This document shows positions 23,946 through 31,466 of a DNA stretch of 37,408 bases, one piece after another. Under the pieces are notes generated by a model. It worked only from the letters and a program-made list of their open reading frames with translations. It did no database searches and was not told where the DNA came from. The position numbers and the translations under genes were made by a program. The first letter of the stretch is position 1, and the number at the start of each line of letters is the position of its first letter. The DNA comes from Fen-999 sp035505955 (GTDB taxonomy: Bacteria; Pseudomonadota; Gammaproteobacteria; Burkholderiales; Rhodocyclaceae): assembly GCA_035505955.1 (NCBI GenBank), contig DATJQH010000171.1, positions 1 through 37,408 of the forward strand, in the 5' to 3' direction.

Positions 23946-25115
23946 ATGATTCAGCCACCCGTTCGCGTCCTGATGTTGACGGATGTCTACTTCCCGCGCG
24001 TCAATGGCGTTTCCACATCCATTGAAACCTTCCGGGAGGACTTGCTCCAACAAGGCGTGCCCGTGACCCTGGTTGCCCCGGCTTATCCGACGCCACACGT
24101 CTCTGCCGACACCTGGCGGGTCCGATCCAGGCGGCTGCCTTTCGACCCGGAAGACCGTCTGATGCGGTGGCGACCGCTCATCACGACGGCCATGCGCGCT
24201 GCGGCGCCAGGCCTGGATCTCGTCCATATCCAGACGCCGTTTGCCGCCCACTACGCCGGGCTCCGAGTGGCACGGCGCTTCCGAGTACCGATCGTCGCCA
24301 CCTATCACACGCATTTCGAGGAGTACATCCAGCACTACCTGCCGCTGCTGCCAAAGCGGTTCCTGCAAGGCATCGCGAGGCGCATGGCGCGCCATCAGTG
24401 CCGGGAACTCGATGCCGTCGTCGTTCCGTCGCCCGAAATGCGGGAACGCCTGCTCGAATACGGAATCGAGAAACCGATGCATGTGCTGCCGACCGGCATT
24501 CCGGTCGACCGGTTCGCCCACGGCGACGGATCGACGTTCCGCGGCCGCCATGGCATTCCGCCTGAACAGCCGGTGGCGCTCTACGTCGGCCGCGTGGCCC
24601 ACGAGAAGAATATCGAGTTCCTGTTGCGCGCCATGGACGCGGCGCTCGCAGGACGACCGGATCTGCTGCTGCTCATCGCCGGCGAAGGACCGGCTCTGGC
24701 GTCGTTGCAGCGCTTGAGCGCGAGCCTGGGACTCGAGCGGCACGTCCGCTTCGTCGGCTACCTGGACCGCCAGGCGGAACTTCCCGATTGCTATGCCGCC
24801 GCCGACATGTTCGTCTTCGCCTCGCGCACCGAAACCCAGGGACTGGTTCTGCTCGAAGCCATGGCGGCGGGGCTGCCCGTCTTTGCCGTGCCCTACCTGG
24901 GCACCCGGAGCATCGTCGAACCGCGGCGCGGCGCCATCGTCGCGCCGGACGATCCGGATTCTTTCGGCAGGGAACTGGCCACGCACATCGGCAACCGGCA
25001 TGCTCTCAGGCAGCTTGCGCAAGAGGGCCGCAAATTCGCCGCCGAATGGTCGGCGCCGGAACGGGCACGGCAATTAGGAGCCTTGTATCGATCGCTGGTA
25101 CCATCGACACGATGA
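23946..25115 (+). CDS. GT4 glycosyltransferase (candidate diacylglycerol glycosyltransferase)
   Basis: A 389-residue GT-B enzyme of family GT4. The N-terminal acceptor domain starts with VRVLMLTDVYFPRVNGVSTS, resembling glucosyl-diacylglycerol synthases, SqdX and mannosyltransferases. His121 is in ATYHTHFEEY. The donor domain has GRVAHEKN (Arg216, Lys221), AGEGPALASLQ and the E-x7-E motif ETQGLVLLE (296-304). No signal peptide or membrane helix is seen; such enzymes act at the inner face of the membrane. A Pho box sits directly upstream, and dgkA overlaps the stop (ATGA). The inferred role is to glycosylate diacylglycerol during phosphate starvation; the sugar donor is not predictable. No ribosome binding site is visible before the ATG. 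Confidence 0.8.
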   Translation: MIQPPVRVLMLTDVYFPRVNGVSTSIETFREDLLQQGVPVTLVAPAYPTPHVSADTWRVRSRRLPFDPEDRLMRWRPLITTAMRAAAPGLDLVHIQTPFAAHYAGLRVARRFRVPIVATYHTHFEEYIQHYLPLLPKRFLQGIARRMARHQCRELDAVVVPSPEMRERLLEYGIEKPMHVLPTGIPVDRFAHGDGSTFRGRHGIPPEQPVALYVGRVAHEKNIEFLLRAMDAALAGRPDLLLLIAGEGPALASLQRLSASLGLERHVRFVGYLDRQAELPDCYAAADMFVFASRTETQGLVLLEAMAAGLPVFAVPYLGTRSIVEPRRGAIVAPDDPDSFGRELATHIGNRHALRQLAQEGRKFAAEWSAPERARQLGALYRSLVPSTR

Positions 25116-25507
25116 CGGATCAGGAACTGCAGCCGAGCCGCGAAAGCCCGTTCAAGGGCAAGACCGGATTGACCCGGATCTGGAACGCGATGTTCTATTC
25201 GTTCGCCGGCCTCAAGGCCGCCTATCGTCACGAGGACGCTTTCCGCCAGGAGGCGCTGCTGGCGGCACTGCTGATCCCGCTCTCCTTCTATCTGCCGGCG
25301 AACGGAGTCGGTCATGCTCTCATGGTAGCAAGCGTGCTGCTGGTACTGATCGTGGAGCTCGTCAATTCCGCAATCGAAGCCGCCATCGATCGCATCTCCC
25401 TCGAGAAGCATCGGCTGTCGAAGCGCGCCAAGGACATCGGCAGCGCAGCGGTGCTGATTGCTCTCATGAACGTGATCGCCACCTGGGCACTGGTCCTAAT
25501 CGGCTGA
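25112..25507 (+). CDS. dgkA: Diacylglycerol kinase
   Basis: A 131-residue trimeric membrane kinase of the prokaryotic DgkA family, which phosphorylates diacylglycerol to phosphatidate with ATP. Conserved active-site residues are Glu47 (AFRQEALL), Glu82 and Asn85 (VELVNSAIEAAIDRIS), Glu89, Asp93, and Lys107-Asp108 in RAKDIGSAAVLIAL. Three hydrophobic segments follow an N-terminal amphipathic part. ATG at 25112 overlaps the stop of the preceding glycosyltransferase gene. In this setting it would recycle diacylglycerol into phospholipid, opposing its use for glycolipids. A Pho box for the next gene begins just before its stop codon. Confidence 0.93.
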   Translation: MTDQELQPSRESPFKGKTGLTRIWNAMFYSFAGLKAAYRHEDAFRQEALLAALLIPLSFYLPANGVGHALMVASVLLVLIVELVNSAIEAAIDRISLEKHRLSKRAKDIGSAAVLIALMNVIATWALVLIG

Positions 25508-25532
25508 CATTTTTCCGTAACGCGGCCGACAT
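25504..25532 (+). promoter_or_regulatory. Pho box for the second glycosyltransferase
   Basis: Three tandem half-sites with 11-bp spacing: CTGACAT (25504-25510), CCGTAAC (25515-25521) and CCGACAT (25526-25532), separated by TTTT and GCGG. They overlap the dgkA stop codon and lie 33 bases before the ATG at 25566. CATCAT at 25554-25559 is a possible -10. Confidence 0.7.
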
Positions 25533-25565
25533 CGTCGCGTCGCAGCCGACGCGCATCATCGCCGC

Positions 25566-26756
25566 ATGCACGAGCGCGCAGACCTCCCGCTGCATGTGGC
25601 CCTGGTCACCGAAACCTATCCACCGGAGGTCAATGGCGTCGCGTTGACGGTGGCGCGTCTGGTCGACGGATTGCGTCAGCGAGATCTCCGGGTCCAGGTG
25701 ATCAGACCTCGGCAGGGCAGGCTCGACGACCCCGGCCAAGGTGAACTGCTGATCCCCGGCCTGCCGATCCCGGGCTATCCTGGCCTGCGTTTCGGCCTTC
25801 CCGCGCATCGCAGTCTGCGCCGGCAGTGGCTCCGCGATCCTCCTGATGTCGTGCACGTCGCGACCGAAGGGCCCCTCGGTGCCGCGGCGGTCGGTGCCGC
25901 GCGATCACTGCACCTGCCGGTCTCCTCTGGCTTTCACACCAACTTCCGCGCCTACAGCCGGCACTATCGCCTGGGGTGGCTGAAGAGCCTGGTCGGCGGG
26001 CACTTGCGGCGCTTCCACAATCGAACCGATCTGACCCTGGCGCCCACGGCCCGGCTCGCGCGCGAGTTGCGGGCCGACGGCTACCGCAATGTAGACATCC
26101 TGGCGCGTGGCGTCGATACGCACGTGTTCAATCCGGCGCAGCGTTCTGCAGACTTGCGCGATTCCTGGGGTGTCGGCCCGGAAGATCTTGTCGTCGCCTA
26201 TGTCGGCCGCATCGCGGCGGAGAAGAACCTCGGGCTCGTCACCCGCACGTTCGCGGCAATCGTTGCGCAGCGCCCCGATGCGCGGCTCCTGTTCGTCGGC
26301 GATGGCCCCCTACTGGATTCGCTGCGGCGCCGGCACCCTAACCACATATACGCCGGATTGCGACGCGGCGAAGATTTGGCCGCACATTACGCGTCGGCCG
26401 ATTTGTTCTTGTTTCCGAGCCTGACGGAAACATTCGGCAACGTCGTGCCTGAGGCGCTGGCCAGCGGCCTGGGCGTCATCGCGTTCGATTGTGCCGCCGC
26501 GGCAGACTTGATCGAGCCAGGCCGGAACGGGATCACTGCCCCCCCGGGAAACGACGACGCATTCATCGCCGCAGCTTCCCGATTGGCCATGGATGGCGAC
26601 GAACTCGCGCGCATTCGCGCGACGGCCTCGGCGTCCGTGGCGCACATGGAATGGAGCCGAATCCAGGAACGTTTCGCCCTTGTACTTGCAGAGGTAGCAG
26701 CCACGCACCGCGGGAGGAAGGATCGTGAAAGAGGTCTTGTCCTGGCATCGGATTAG
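25566..26756 (+). CDS. GT4 glycosyltransferase, SqdX/mannosyltransferase-like
   Basis: A 396-residue GT-B enzyme, distantly like its neighbour two genes upstream. It begins LHVALVTETYPPEVNGVALT; His124 is in SSGFHTNFRAY, Arg215 and Lys220 are in GRIAAEKN, and the E-x7-E motif is ETFGNVVPE (288-296). The VDILARGVDTHVFNP segment is typical of the SqdX/MgtA/PimB-like branch of GT4. It has its own Pho box and no clear ribosome binding site. With the first enzyme it could add a second sugar or make a separate glycolipid. The PAP2 gene starts inside its 3' end. Polysaccharide synthesis remains an alternative role. Confidence 0.8.
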   Translation: MHERADLPLHVALVTETYPPEVNGVALTVARLVDGLRQRDLRVQVIRPRQGRLDDPGQGELLIPGLPIPGYPGLRFGLPAHRSLRRQWLRDPPDVVHVATEGPLGAAAVGAARSLHLPVSSGFHTNFRAYSRHYRLGWLKSLVGGHLRRFHNRTDLTLAPTARLARELRADGYRNVDILARGVDTHVFNPAQRSADLRDSWGVGPEDLVVAYVGRIAAEKNLGLVTRTFAAIVAQRPDARLLFVGDGPLLDSLRRRHPNHIYAGLRRGEDLAAHYASADLFLFPSLTETFGNVVPEALASGLGVIAFDCAAAADLIEPGRNGITAPPGNDDAFIAAASRLAMDGDELARIRATASASVAHMEWSRIQERFALVLAEVAATHRGRKDRERGLVLASD

Positions 26757-27255
26757 CGAAGTCGATCTGGCGCTGTGCCTGCGCATGAATCGGTTGAGCC
26801 ACATGAATCTGTGTCGCAACACATTTCGAGCAATCAGCCGCCTGGGCGACGGCCTCTTCTGGTACTCCCTCATGGCGGCCCTGCCACTGCTCTTTGGGCC
26901 CGGCGCATGGATCACAGTGGCCCGAATGCTGGTGTGCGGCGTCTCGGGACTCGTGGTTTACAAGTGGCTCAAGCAGCGCACGGGCCGGCCACGACCGTGC
27001 GAGGTCTACGCCGCAATATCCGCCGCAGCCCCCGCCCTGGACCGCTTTAGCTTTCCATCGGGTCACACGCTCCATGCCACGTCTCTCGCGATGGTCTGTG
27101 TAGCCGGATTTCCAAGCCTGGGCCCGGTACTCATACCGTTTGCCGTCGCGGTCGGCCTGTCGCGGCCCATACTGGGACTGCACTACCCGAGCGACGTTTT
27201 GGCTGGCTCGCTGATCGGAGCCCTGCTGGCGCAGGTCGCCCTCAACCTCTTCTGA
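26725..27255 (+). CDS. PAP2-family phosphatase, membrane protein
   Basis: A 176-residue membrane phosphatase. The PAP2 signature is complete: K-x6-RP at 83-91 (KQRTGRPRP), PSGH at 111-114 with the catalytic-dyad His, and SR-x5-H-x3-D at 146-157 (SRPILGLHYPSD). About four or five helices surround these. Family members remove phosphate from phosphatidate, phosphatidylglycerol phosphate or undecaprenyl pyrophosphate. Next to DgkA and the Pho-linked glycosyltransferases, phosphatidate to diacylglycerol is the most likely reaction, but this is inferred. The start is GTG at 26725, with GGAGG seven bases upstream, overlapping the previous gene by 32 bases. Confidence 0.88.
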   Translation: MKEVLSWHRISEVDLALCLRMNRLSHMNLCRNTFRAISRLGDGLFWYSLMAALPLLFGPGAWITVARMLVCGVSGLVVYKWLKQRTGRPRPCEVYAAISAAAPALDRFSFPSGHTLHATSLAMVCVAGFPSLGPVLIPFAVAVGLSRPILGLHYPSDVLAGSLIGALLAQVALNLF

Positions 27256-27271
27256 ACGCCCCGCCTCGCGA

Positions 27272-27415
27272 CTATGTTCGAGCGCCCTGAATGCGCCCAC
27301 CGTCGCGCAGCCTGGCGCGAAGAAGGGCGAACATCTCCGCGGCACCCAAGGCCGCCGCGATGCCAATGAACAAGAAGCGCCTAGCGGCAAGTGCTTTCAC
27401 GATGCTCTCCGACAC
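27272..27415 (-). CDS. Possible small membrane protein, 47 residues
   Basis: An open frame on the opposite strand in the 232-base gap between the PAP2 and M14 genes. It would start with GTG and encode one hydrophobic segment (FLFIGIAAALGAAEMFALL) between basic ends. AGGAG lies ten bases upstream, a little far. I do not recognise it. It could be chance in high-G+C sequence, so treat it as tentative. Confidence 0.3.
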   Translation of the reverse strand: MSESIVKALAARRFLFIGIAAALGAAEMFALLRARLRDGGRIQGART

Positions 27416-27487
27416 TGAGGTGTTGCTCCTGACGACACAACCGGGCAATACGCCGCGCTGAGCTTAGGCGGCAAATGTTGCAGTGGA

Positions 27488-28606
27488 ATGAACGAACCTT
27501 GCTGGCCGTGGAGGCCACCTGCACCGGCGCTTACCTTGGCGGCACGTCTGCAGTATCCTGAGGCATTCGACAGCCACAGCGACGACGTGCCCAAACCATC
27601 CGAGTTAGCCGAGCTGGAACAGGTCATTCGCGAGGCAGGCAGCCTGATCGAAGTCACGGTCGCTTCCGAGGTCGAATCTCGTGAGGGGCGTCTGCCCATA
27701 TACTCGATCGCGATCGGAAGGTCCGGAACGGACGTACCCGGCGTAGGATTCTTCGGCGGGATTCACGGACTCGAACGCATTGGCGCGGAGGTGGTCATCG
27801 CTTACTTGCGTAGCGTCATCCGCAGCCTGCGATGGGATGACGACCTTAGCCGCAAACTCGAGTCGCTCCGCTTGATCTTCATGCCGATCGTCAATCCAGG
27901 CGGCCTGGAGCGCGGGACCCGCGCCAATCCCCGCGGCGTCGACCTGATGCGCAATGCGCCCCTGGACGCTACGGAGCCAGTTCCATTCCTGGTCGGCGGC
28001 CAACGCCTGACGCCCTCCCTGCCGTGGTTTCGCGGCTACGCAGGCCAGCCGATGGAAACAGAAAGCCTGGCCGTATGCGACATCGTCGAACGGGAACTGC
28101 TGAGCCGCCCGTTTGCGCTGGCCTTGGACTGCCACTCCGGATTCGGCATGAAGGATCGTATCTGGTTCCCCTACGCCCGCACGGCTGCACCGATCCCGCA
28201 TCTCGCCGAAATGCACGCCATCAAGCAGATCTTCGATCAGTCCTACGTCCACCACGACTACACGTTCGAGCCGCAAAGCCGGCACTATCTTGCGCACGGC
28301 GACCTGTGGGACTACCTGTACGAGAAGTCCGTGGCCAGAGGCCTCGGCGTCTTCCTACCCTTGACTCTGGAATTGGGATCGTGGCTCTGGGTGAAGAAGA
28401 ATCCCCGACAGCTCTTCTCCAGGCACGGCATCTTCAATCCGCTAATCCGGCACCGCCAGGAGCGGGTATTGCGTCGGCATCTCTCCTGGCTGGAGTTCCT
28501 TACGCGCGCGGCGCGAAGCTACAAGCGCTGGTTGCCGGTCGATTCCGAACACTCGGCGCAATGCACGGCTGCGATGGAACTCTGGTACGCAGGCGGCAAG
28601 CCATGA
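27488..28606 (+). CDS. M14-family zinc carboxypeptidase-like protein
   Basis: A 372-residue protein with the M14 metallocarboxypeptidase pattern. Zinc ligands are His93 and Glu96 in GGIHGLERIG, with His216 in ALDCHSGFG. Substrate-binding residues are in NPGGLERG and RGVDLMRN (Arg155-Asn156). The catalytic Glu is probably Glu295 in LTLELGSW. No signal peptide is seen, so it looks cytoplasmic. Related M14 proteins cleave peptidoglycan peptides, peptides or acyl-amino bonds; the substrate here is unknown. The start at 27488 has only a weak upstream purine stretch. The stop overlaps the next gene (ATGA), so the two are one translational unit. Confidence 0.75.
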   Translation: MNEPCWPWRPPAPALTLAARLQYPEAFDSHSDDVPKPSELAELEQVIREAGSLIEVTVASEVESREGRLPIYSIAIGRSGTDVPGVGFFGGIHGLERIGAEVVIAYLRSVIRSLRWDDDLSRKLESLRLIFMPIVNPGGLERGTRANPRGVDLMRNAPLDATEPVPFLVGGQRLTPSLPWFRGYAGQPMETESLAVCDIVERELLSRPFALALDCHSGFGMKDRIWFPYARTAAPIPHLAEMHAIKQIFDQSYVHHDYTFEPQSRHYLAHGDLWDYLYEKSVARGLGVFLPLTLELGSWLWVKKNPRQLFSRHGIFNPLIRHRQERVLRRHLSWLEFLTRAARSYKRWLPVDSEHSAQCTAAMELWYAGGKP

Positions 28607-29373
28607 CGACGTGGATCTTGCTGCGCGGCCTCACGCGGGAGCAGGGCCACTGGGGCGACTTTCCGGAACGGCTTGGATCAGCGCTCGCCGCATGCGACAC
28701 GGATGTCGTCACCCTGGACCTCCCGGGCTCCGGGCAGCATTGGCGAATGCGCAGTCCGGCGCGCGTCGAAGACATAGCGAGCTTTTGTCGCAGCCAAGCC
28801 GCGTCGCGCCGGTTGCAACCGCCTTTCAACATCGTCGGCTTGTCCCTCGGTGGCATGGTGGCGGTGGCATGGGCCGGGGCCTTTCCGGATGAAGTGGCGG
28901 CACTCGTGCTGATTAACACAAGTGCGCGATCCTTCTGCCCGCCGTGGCAACGCCTGCGTCCTCGGACGTGCGCGACCCTGCTTCGGATCTTGCTTGCCCG
29001 CACCGATTCGGCGCGGGAAGCTATTGTCCTCAGCCTGACAAGTTCGCGTCCGGCCAGGAGTGCCGATGTCGTCAGGATCTGGACCGAGATCCGCCGAGCC
29101 CGCCCGGTGTCAATAGCCAATGCAATGCGGCAGATTTTGGCCGCACTCCGCTATGGTCCGGGGATGGCGAGGCCCGCCGCCCGCATGCTGGTACTGGCCT
29201 CGACGGGCGACATCCTTGTGCATCCGCTTTGCTCCAGGCGTTTGGCTAAAGCCTGGACGGCCGATTACGCGGAACATCCAACAGCCGGCCACGACCTGCC
29301 ACTGGATGATGGCGACTGGGTAGCCCGTCTCATTGCCCGATGGTGGGCCGGTGGCGGACAAACGTCCCCGTAA
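28603..29373 (+). CDS. Alpha/beta hydrolase
   Basis: A 256-residue alpha/beta hydrolase. The nucleophile elbow is GLSLGG with Ser81, the acid is probably Asp203 in ASTGDILVHP, and the base is His230 in AGHDLPLD. The N-terminal WILLRGLTREQGHWGDF holds the oxyanion region. A lid-like helical part lies at about 110-185. The fold is clear but the substrate is not; a lipase or esterase acting on acyl lipids would fit the neighbours. It starts inside the stop of the M14 gene. A Pho box for the following gene begins inside or just after its 3' end. Confidence 0.8.
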   Translation: MTTWILLRGLTREQGHWGDFPERLGSALAACDTDVVTLDLPGSGQHWRMRSPARVEDIASFCRSQAASRRLQPPFNIVGLSLGGMVAVAWAGAFPDEVAALVLINTSARSFCPPWQRLRPRTCATLLRILLARTDSAREAIVLSLTSSRPARSADVVRIWTEIRRARPVSIANAMRQILAALRYGPGMARPAARMLVLASTGDILVHPLCSRRLAKAWTADYAEHPTAGHDLPLDDGDWVARLIARWWAGGGQTSP

Positions 29374-29401
29374 CGGCCCCGTAATTTGGTCGCCATAAAG
29401 T
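29357..29401 (+). promoter_or_regulatory. Pho box and promoter for the EAL-GGDEF gene
   Basis: Half-sites CCGTAAC (29368-29374) and CCGTAAT (29379-29385) are separated by GGCC. A weaker one, GACAAAC, lies one period upstream at 29357. Exactly ten bases after the last half-site comes TAAAGT (29396-29401), a fair -10 with the phoA-like spacing. The ATG follows at 29432. Confidence 0.78.
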
Positions 29402-29431
29402 GCCTCGTCGACCCCACGTCCGGATGTCCCC

Positions 29432-31342
29432 ATGCAAAACCTTTCCGCACTTCAGCGCCTGCGCGACAGCACGCGCGTTCCGGCGCCGCAGGAGCGCGAC
29501 CCGGGCAGTATCCCTGGCGCCGAAGCCATCGGCGCGTTTCGCGAGTTGCACGATTCCCGCCGGCTGAACGTCGCGTTTCAACCCATCATTGATTTTCGCG
29601 GGCGCCAGTTCCTGGGCTTTGAAGGCCTTGTGCGTGGTCCGGCAGACTCCCCCCTACATAGTCCCGCGCAGTTGTTTTCGTTGGCGAATGCCGCCGGACT
29701 TGCCATGCCATTCGAGGCGTTGTGCCGTGAAGTTGTAGCCACTCAGTTCGCTCAGCGGAAGCTGCCTGGCCTCCTGTTTCTGAACGCGTCGATCACCGGC
29801 CTCGCCGATCCGGGCTTCTCGGGTGCGAAGACCGCGGATCTCCTCGGGCACCTTGGGCTCCCGATTCGGAACATCGTCATTGAACTGACCGAGAACCAGT
29901 ACGTCAACGACTTTCGCACCCTGCGTGAAGTGCTGGACATCTACCGTCGGCAAGGATATCGGATCGCCGTAGACGACCTCGGCGAGGGCTTTTCGAATTT
30001 GCGCATCTGGTCCGAGGTGCGTCCCGATTTCGTGAAAATCGATCGCCACTTCATTTCCGGCATCGCCAATGACAACCTGAAGTTCCAGCTGGTCCGCGCG
30101 ATGCATGAAATTGCCGAGTCCAACGATGTTCATCTGGTCGCCGAAGGCATCGAGACCGAGCGGGAACTCGCGGCGGTCAGGGATCTGGGCATCGCGTATG
30201 GCCAGGGCTTCCTCGTGGCCCGGCCTGATCCGGCTCCCCCCCTGCAGCCGCCCGAGTCGATACTCAAGCTGATTCAGCGCTGCAGCGTCGTGGTCTTCCC
30301 GCGCATCGCGAACCCCCGCATCGGATCCGCGACTGTCAAGGAGCTTCTCACCACGGTCACCCCCTTGCACCCGGAGTGCGACAATGACGTCGTCTTCTCG
30401 CGCTTCGAACAGAATCCGGACTTGATTGCACTGCCCGTGGTCGACGGCGAATGGCGCCCGATTGGCATGGTCAACCGGTATTCCTTGGTCGATCGCTTCG
30501 CGCGCCCGTTTCGGCGCGAGTTGTTCGGACGCAGGTCATGCACGTTGTTCATGGACGACATGCCCCTGGTGGTCGATGAGGCCACCAGCATTCAGGACGT
30601 CAGCCAGAAGCTCAGCCAGTCGGCGCACCACCACATGTTCGATGGCTTTGTGGTAACCAGCAAAGGACGGTATCTGGGAATCGGCAGCAGTCACGCCCTG
30701 ATGGCTCGGATAACGGACCTTCAGATCCGGGCGGCGCGCTATGCGAATCCATTGACCCAGTTGCCGGGCAACGTGCCGATTCACGAGCACTTGGAGCGCC
30801 TGCTGGCCATGGAAGCCGCTTTTGTGGCCTGCTATTGCGATCTGGACAACTTCAAGCCATACAACGACACCTATGGGTACCGGCGGGGGGACGATCTCAT
30901 CCAGATGCTCGGGAACCTCCTCGTGGAAGCGTGCGACTCGCGGATCGACTTCGTGGGCCACATCGGCGGCGACGACTTCATGCTGCTCCTGCAAAGCCAT
31001 GACTGGGCTGAACGCCTGTCCCTGATCATGCGAGGTTTTGACGAGCGCTTGCCCGGTCTCCTCGACCGCGCGCACATCGAGGCCGGCGGATACGGCGGGG
31101 AGGACCGCAAGGGCCACCCGGTGTTTCACGCACTCCCATCCCTGTCCATGGGATGCGTGGTCATAGAGCCCGGAACGGTGTCCACCCACCATGAAGTTGC
31201 TGCCGCGGTTGGGGACGCGAAGAAGCAGGCCAAGAAGGTTGCCGGAAGCTTCATCTTCGTCGAACGTCGCAAGCACGGCCCCGACCACCGGCGCGACAAC
31301 GTTTGCACCACCCAAGCCAAGGAAGGGCTCGGCGAGACGTAA
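29432..31342 (+). CDS. EAL-CBS-GGDEF protein (cyclic di-GMP turnover)
   Basis: A 636-residue soluble protein. The N-terminal EAL domain (about 40-270) keeps the phosphodiesterase residues: Glu64 (FEGLVR), Asn118, Glu151 (IELTEN), Asp181-Asp182 (VDDLGEGFSN), Lys202 (VKIDRHF), Glu239 (AEGIETE) and Gln258. A linker with CBS-like sequence (about 280-430) follows. The C-terminal GGDEF domain (about 437-612) has NPLTQLPGN, CDLDNFKPYND and GGDDF (512-516) instead of GGDEF, and no clear RxxD inhibitory site. Breakdown of cyclic di-GMP is thus more certain than synthesis. A Pho box upstream suggests induction when phosphate is short. Confidence 0.9.
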   Translation: MQNLSALQRLRDSTRVPAPQERDPGSIPGAEAIGAFRELHDSRRLNVAFQPIIDFRGRQFLGFEGLVRGPADSPLHSPAQLFSLANAAGLAMPFEALCREVVATQFAQRKLPGLLFLNASITGLADPGFSGAKTADLLGHLGLPIRNIVIELTENQYVNDFRTLREVLDIYRRQGYRIAVDDLGEGFSNLRIWSEVRPDFVKIDRHFISGIANDNLKFQLVRAMHEIAESNDVHLVAEGIETERELAAVRDLGIAYGQGFLVARPDPAPPLQPPESILKLIQRCSVVVFPRIANPRIGSATVKELLTTVTPLHPECDNDVVFSRFEQNPDLIALPVVDGEWRPIGMVNRYSLVDRFARPFRRELFGRRSCTLFMDDMPLVVDEATSIQDVSQKLSQSAHHHMFDGFVVTSKGRYLGIGSSHALMARITDLQIRAARYANPLTQLPGNVPIHEHLERLLAMEAAFVACYCDLDNFKPYNDTYGYRRGDDLIQMLGNLLVEACDSRIDFVGHIGGDDFMLLLQSHDWAERLSLIMRGFDERLPGLLDRAHIEAGGYGGEDRKGHPVFHALPSLSMGCVVIEPGTVSTHHEVAAAVGDAKKQAKKVAGSFIFVERRKHGPDHRRDNVCTTQAKEGLGET

Positions 31343-31378
31343 TGACGGATCGGCGGCCCGCCCGAACTCACGGCGAAC

Positions 31379-31422
31379 CGGCAACAATCCGGCAACATGG
31401 CGCAAACAATGGCTTCACAATC
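31379..31422 (+). promoter_or_regulatory. Tandem 11-bp repeats, probable Pho box array for the plcP-like gene
   Basis: Four units in exact 11-bp register: CGGCAACAATC (31379), CGGCAACATGG (31390), CGCAAACAATG (31401) and GCTTCACAATC (31412). The first two share their first seven bases exactly. The C-G-AAC core resembles the CCGTAAC half-sites found at the other genes. CATAAC at 31432-31437 is a possible -10 about 30 bases before the ATG. Confidence 0.6.
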
Positions 31423-31466
31423 ACGTGCCACCATAACTGCATGGATGGTGTCAATCGGACTGTCAG

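Noticed and set aside
31379..31422. CRISPR-like or satellite repeat
   Set aside because: Units are only 11 bp with no spacers and occur four times; the period and position fit a transcription-factor array.
31449..31466. TGTCA...TGTCA repeat just before the plcP-like ATG
   Set aside because: The spacing is 12 bases rather than 11 and it overlaps the likely transcribed leader, so it was not counted as a Pho box.
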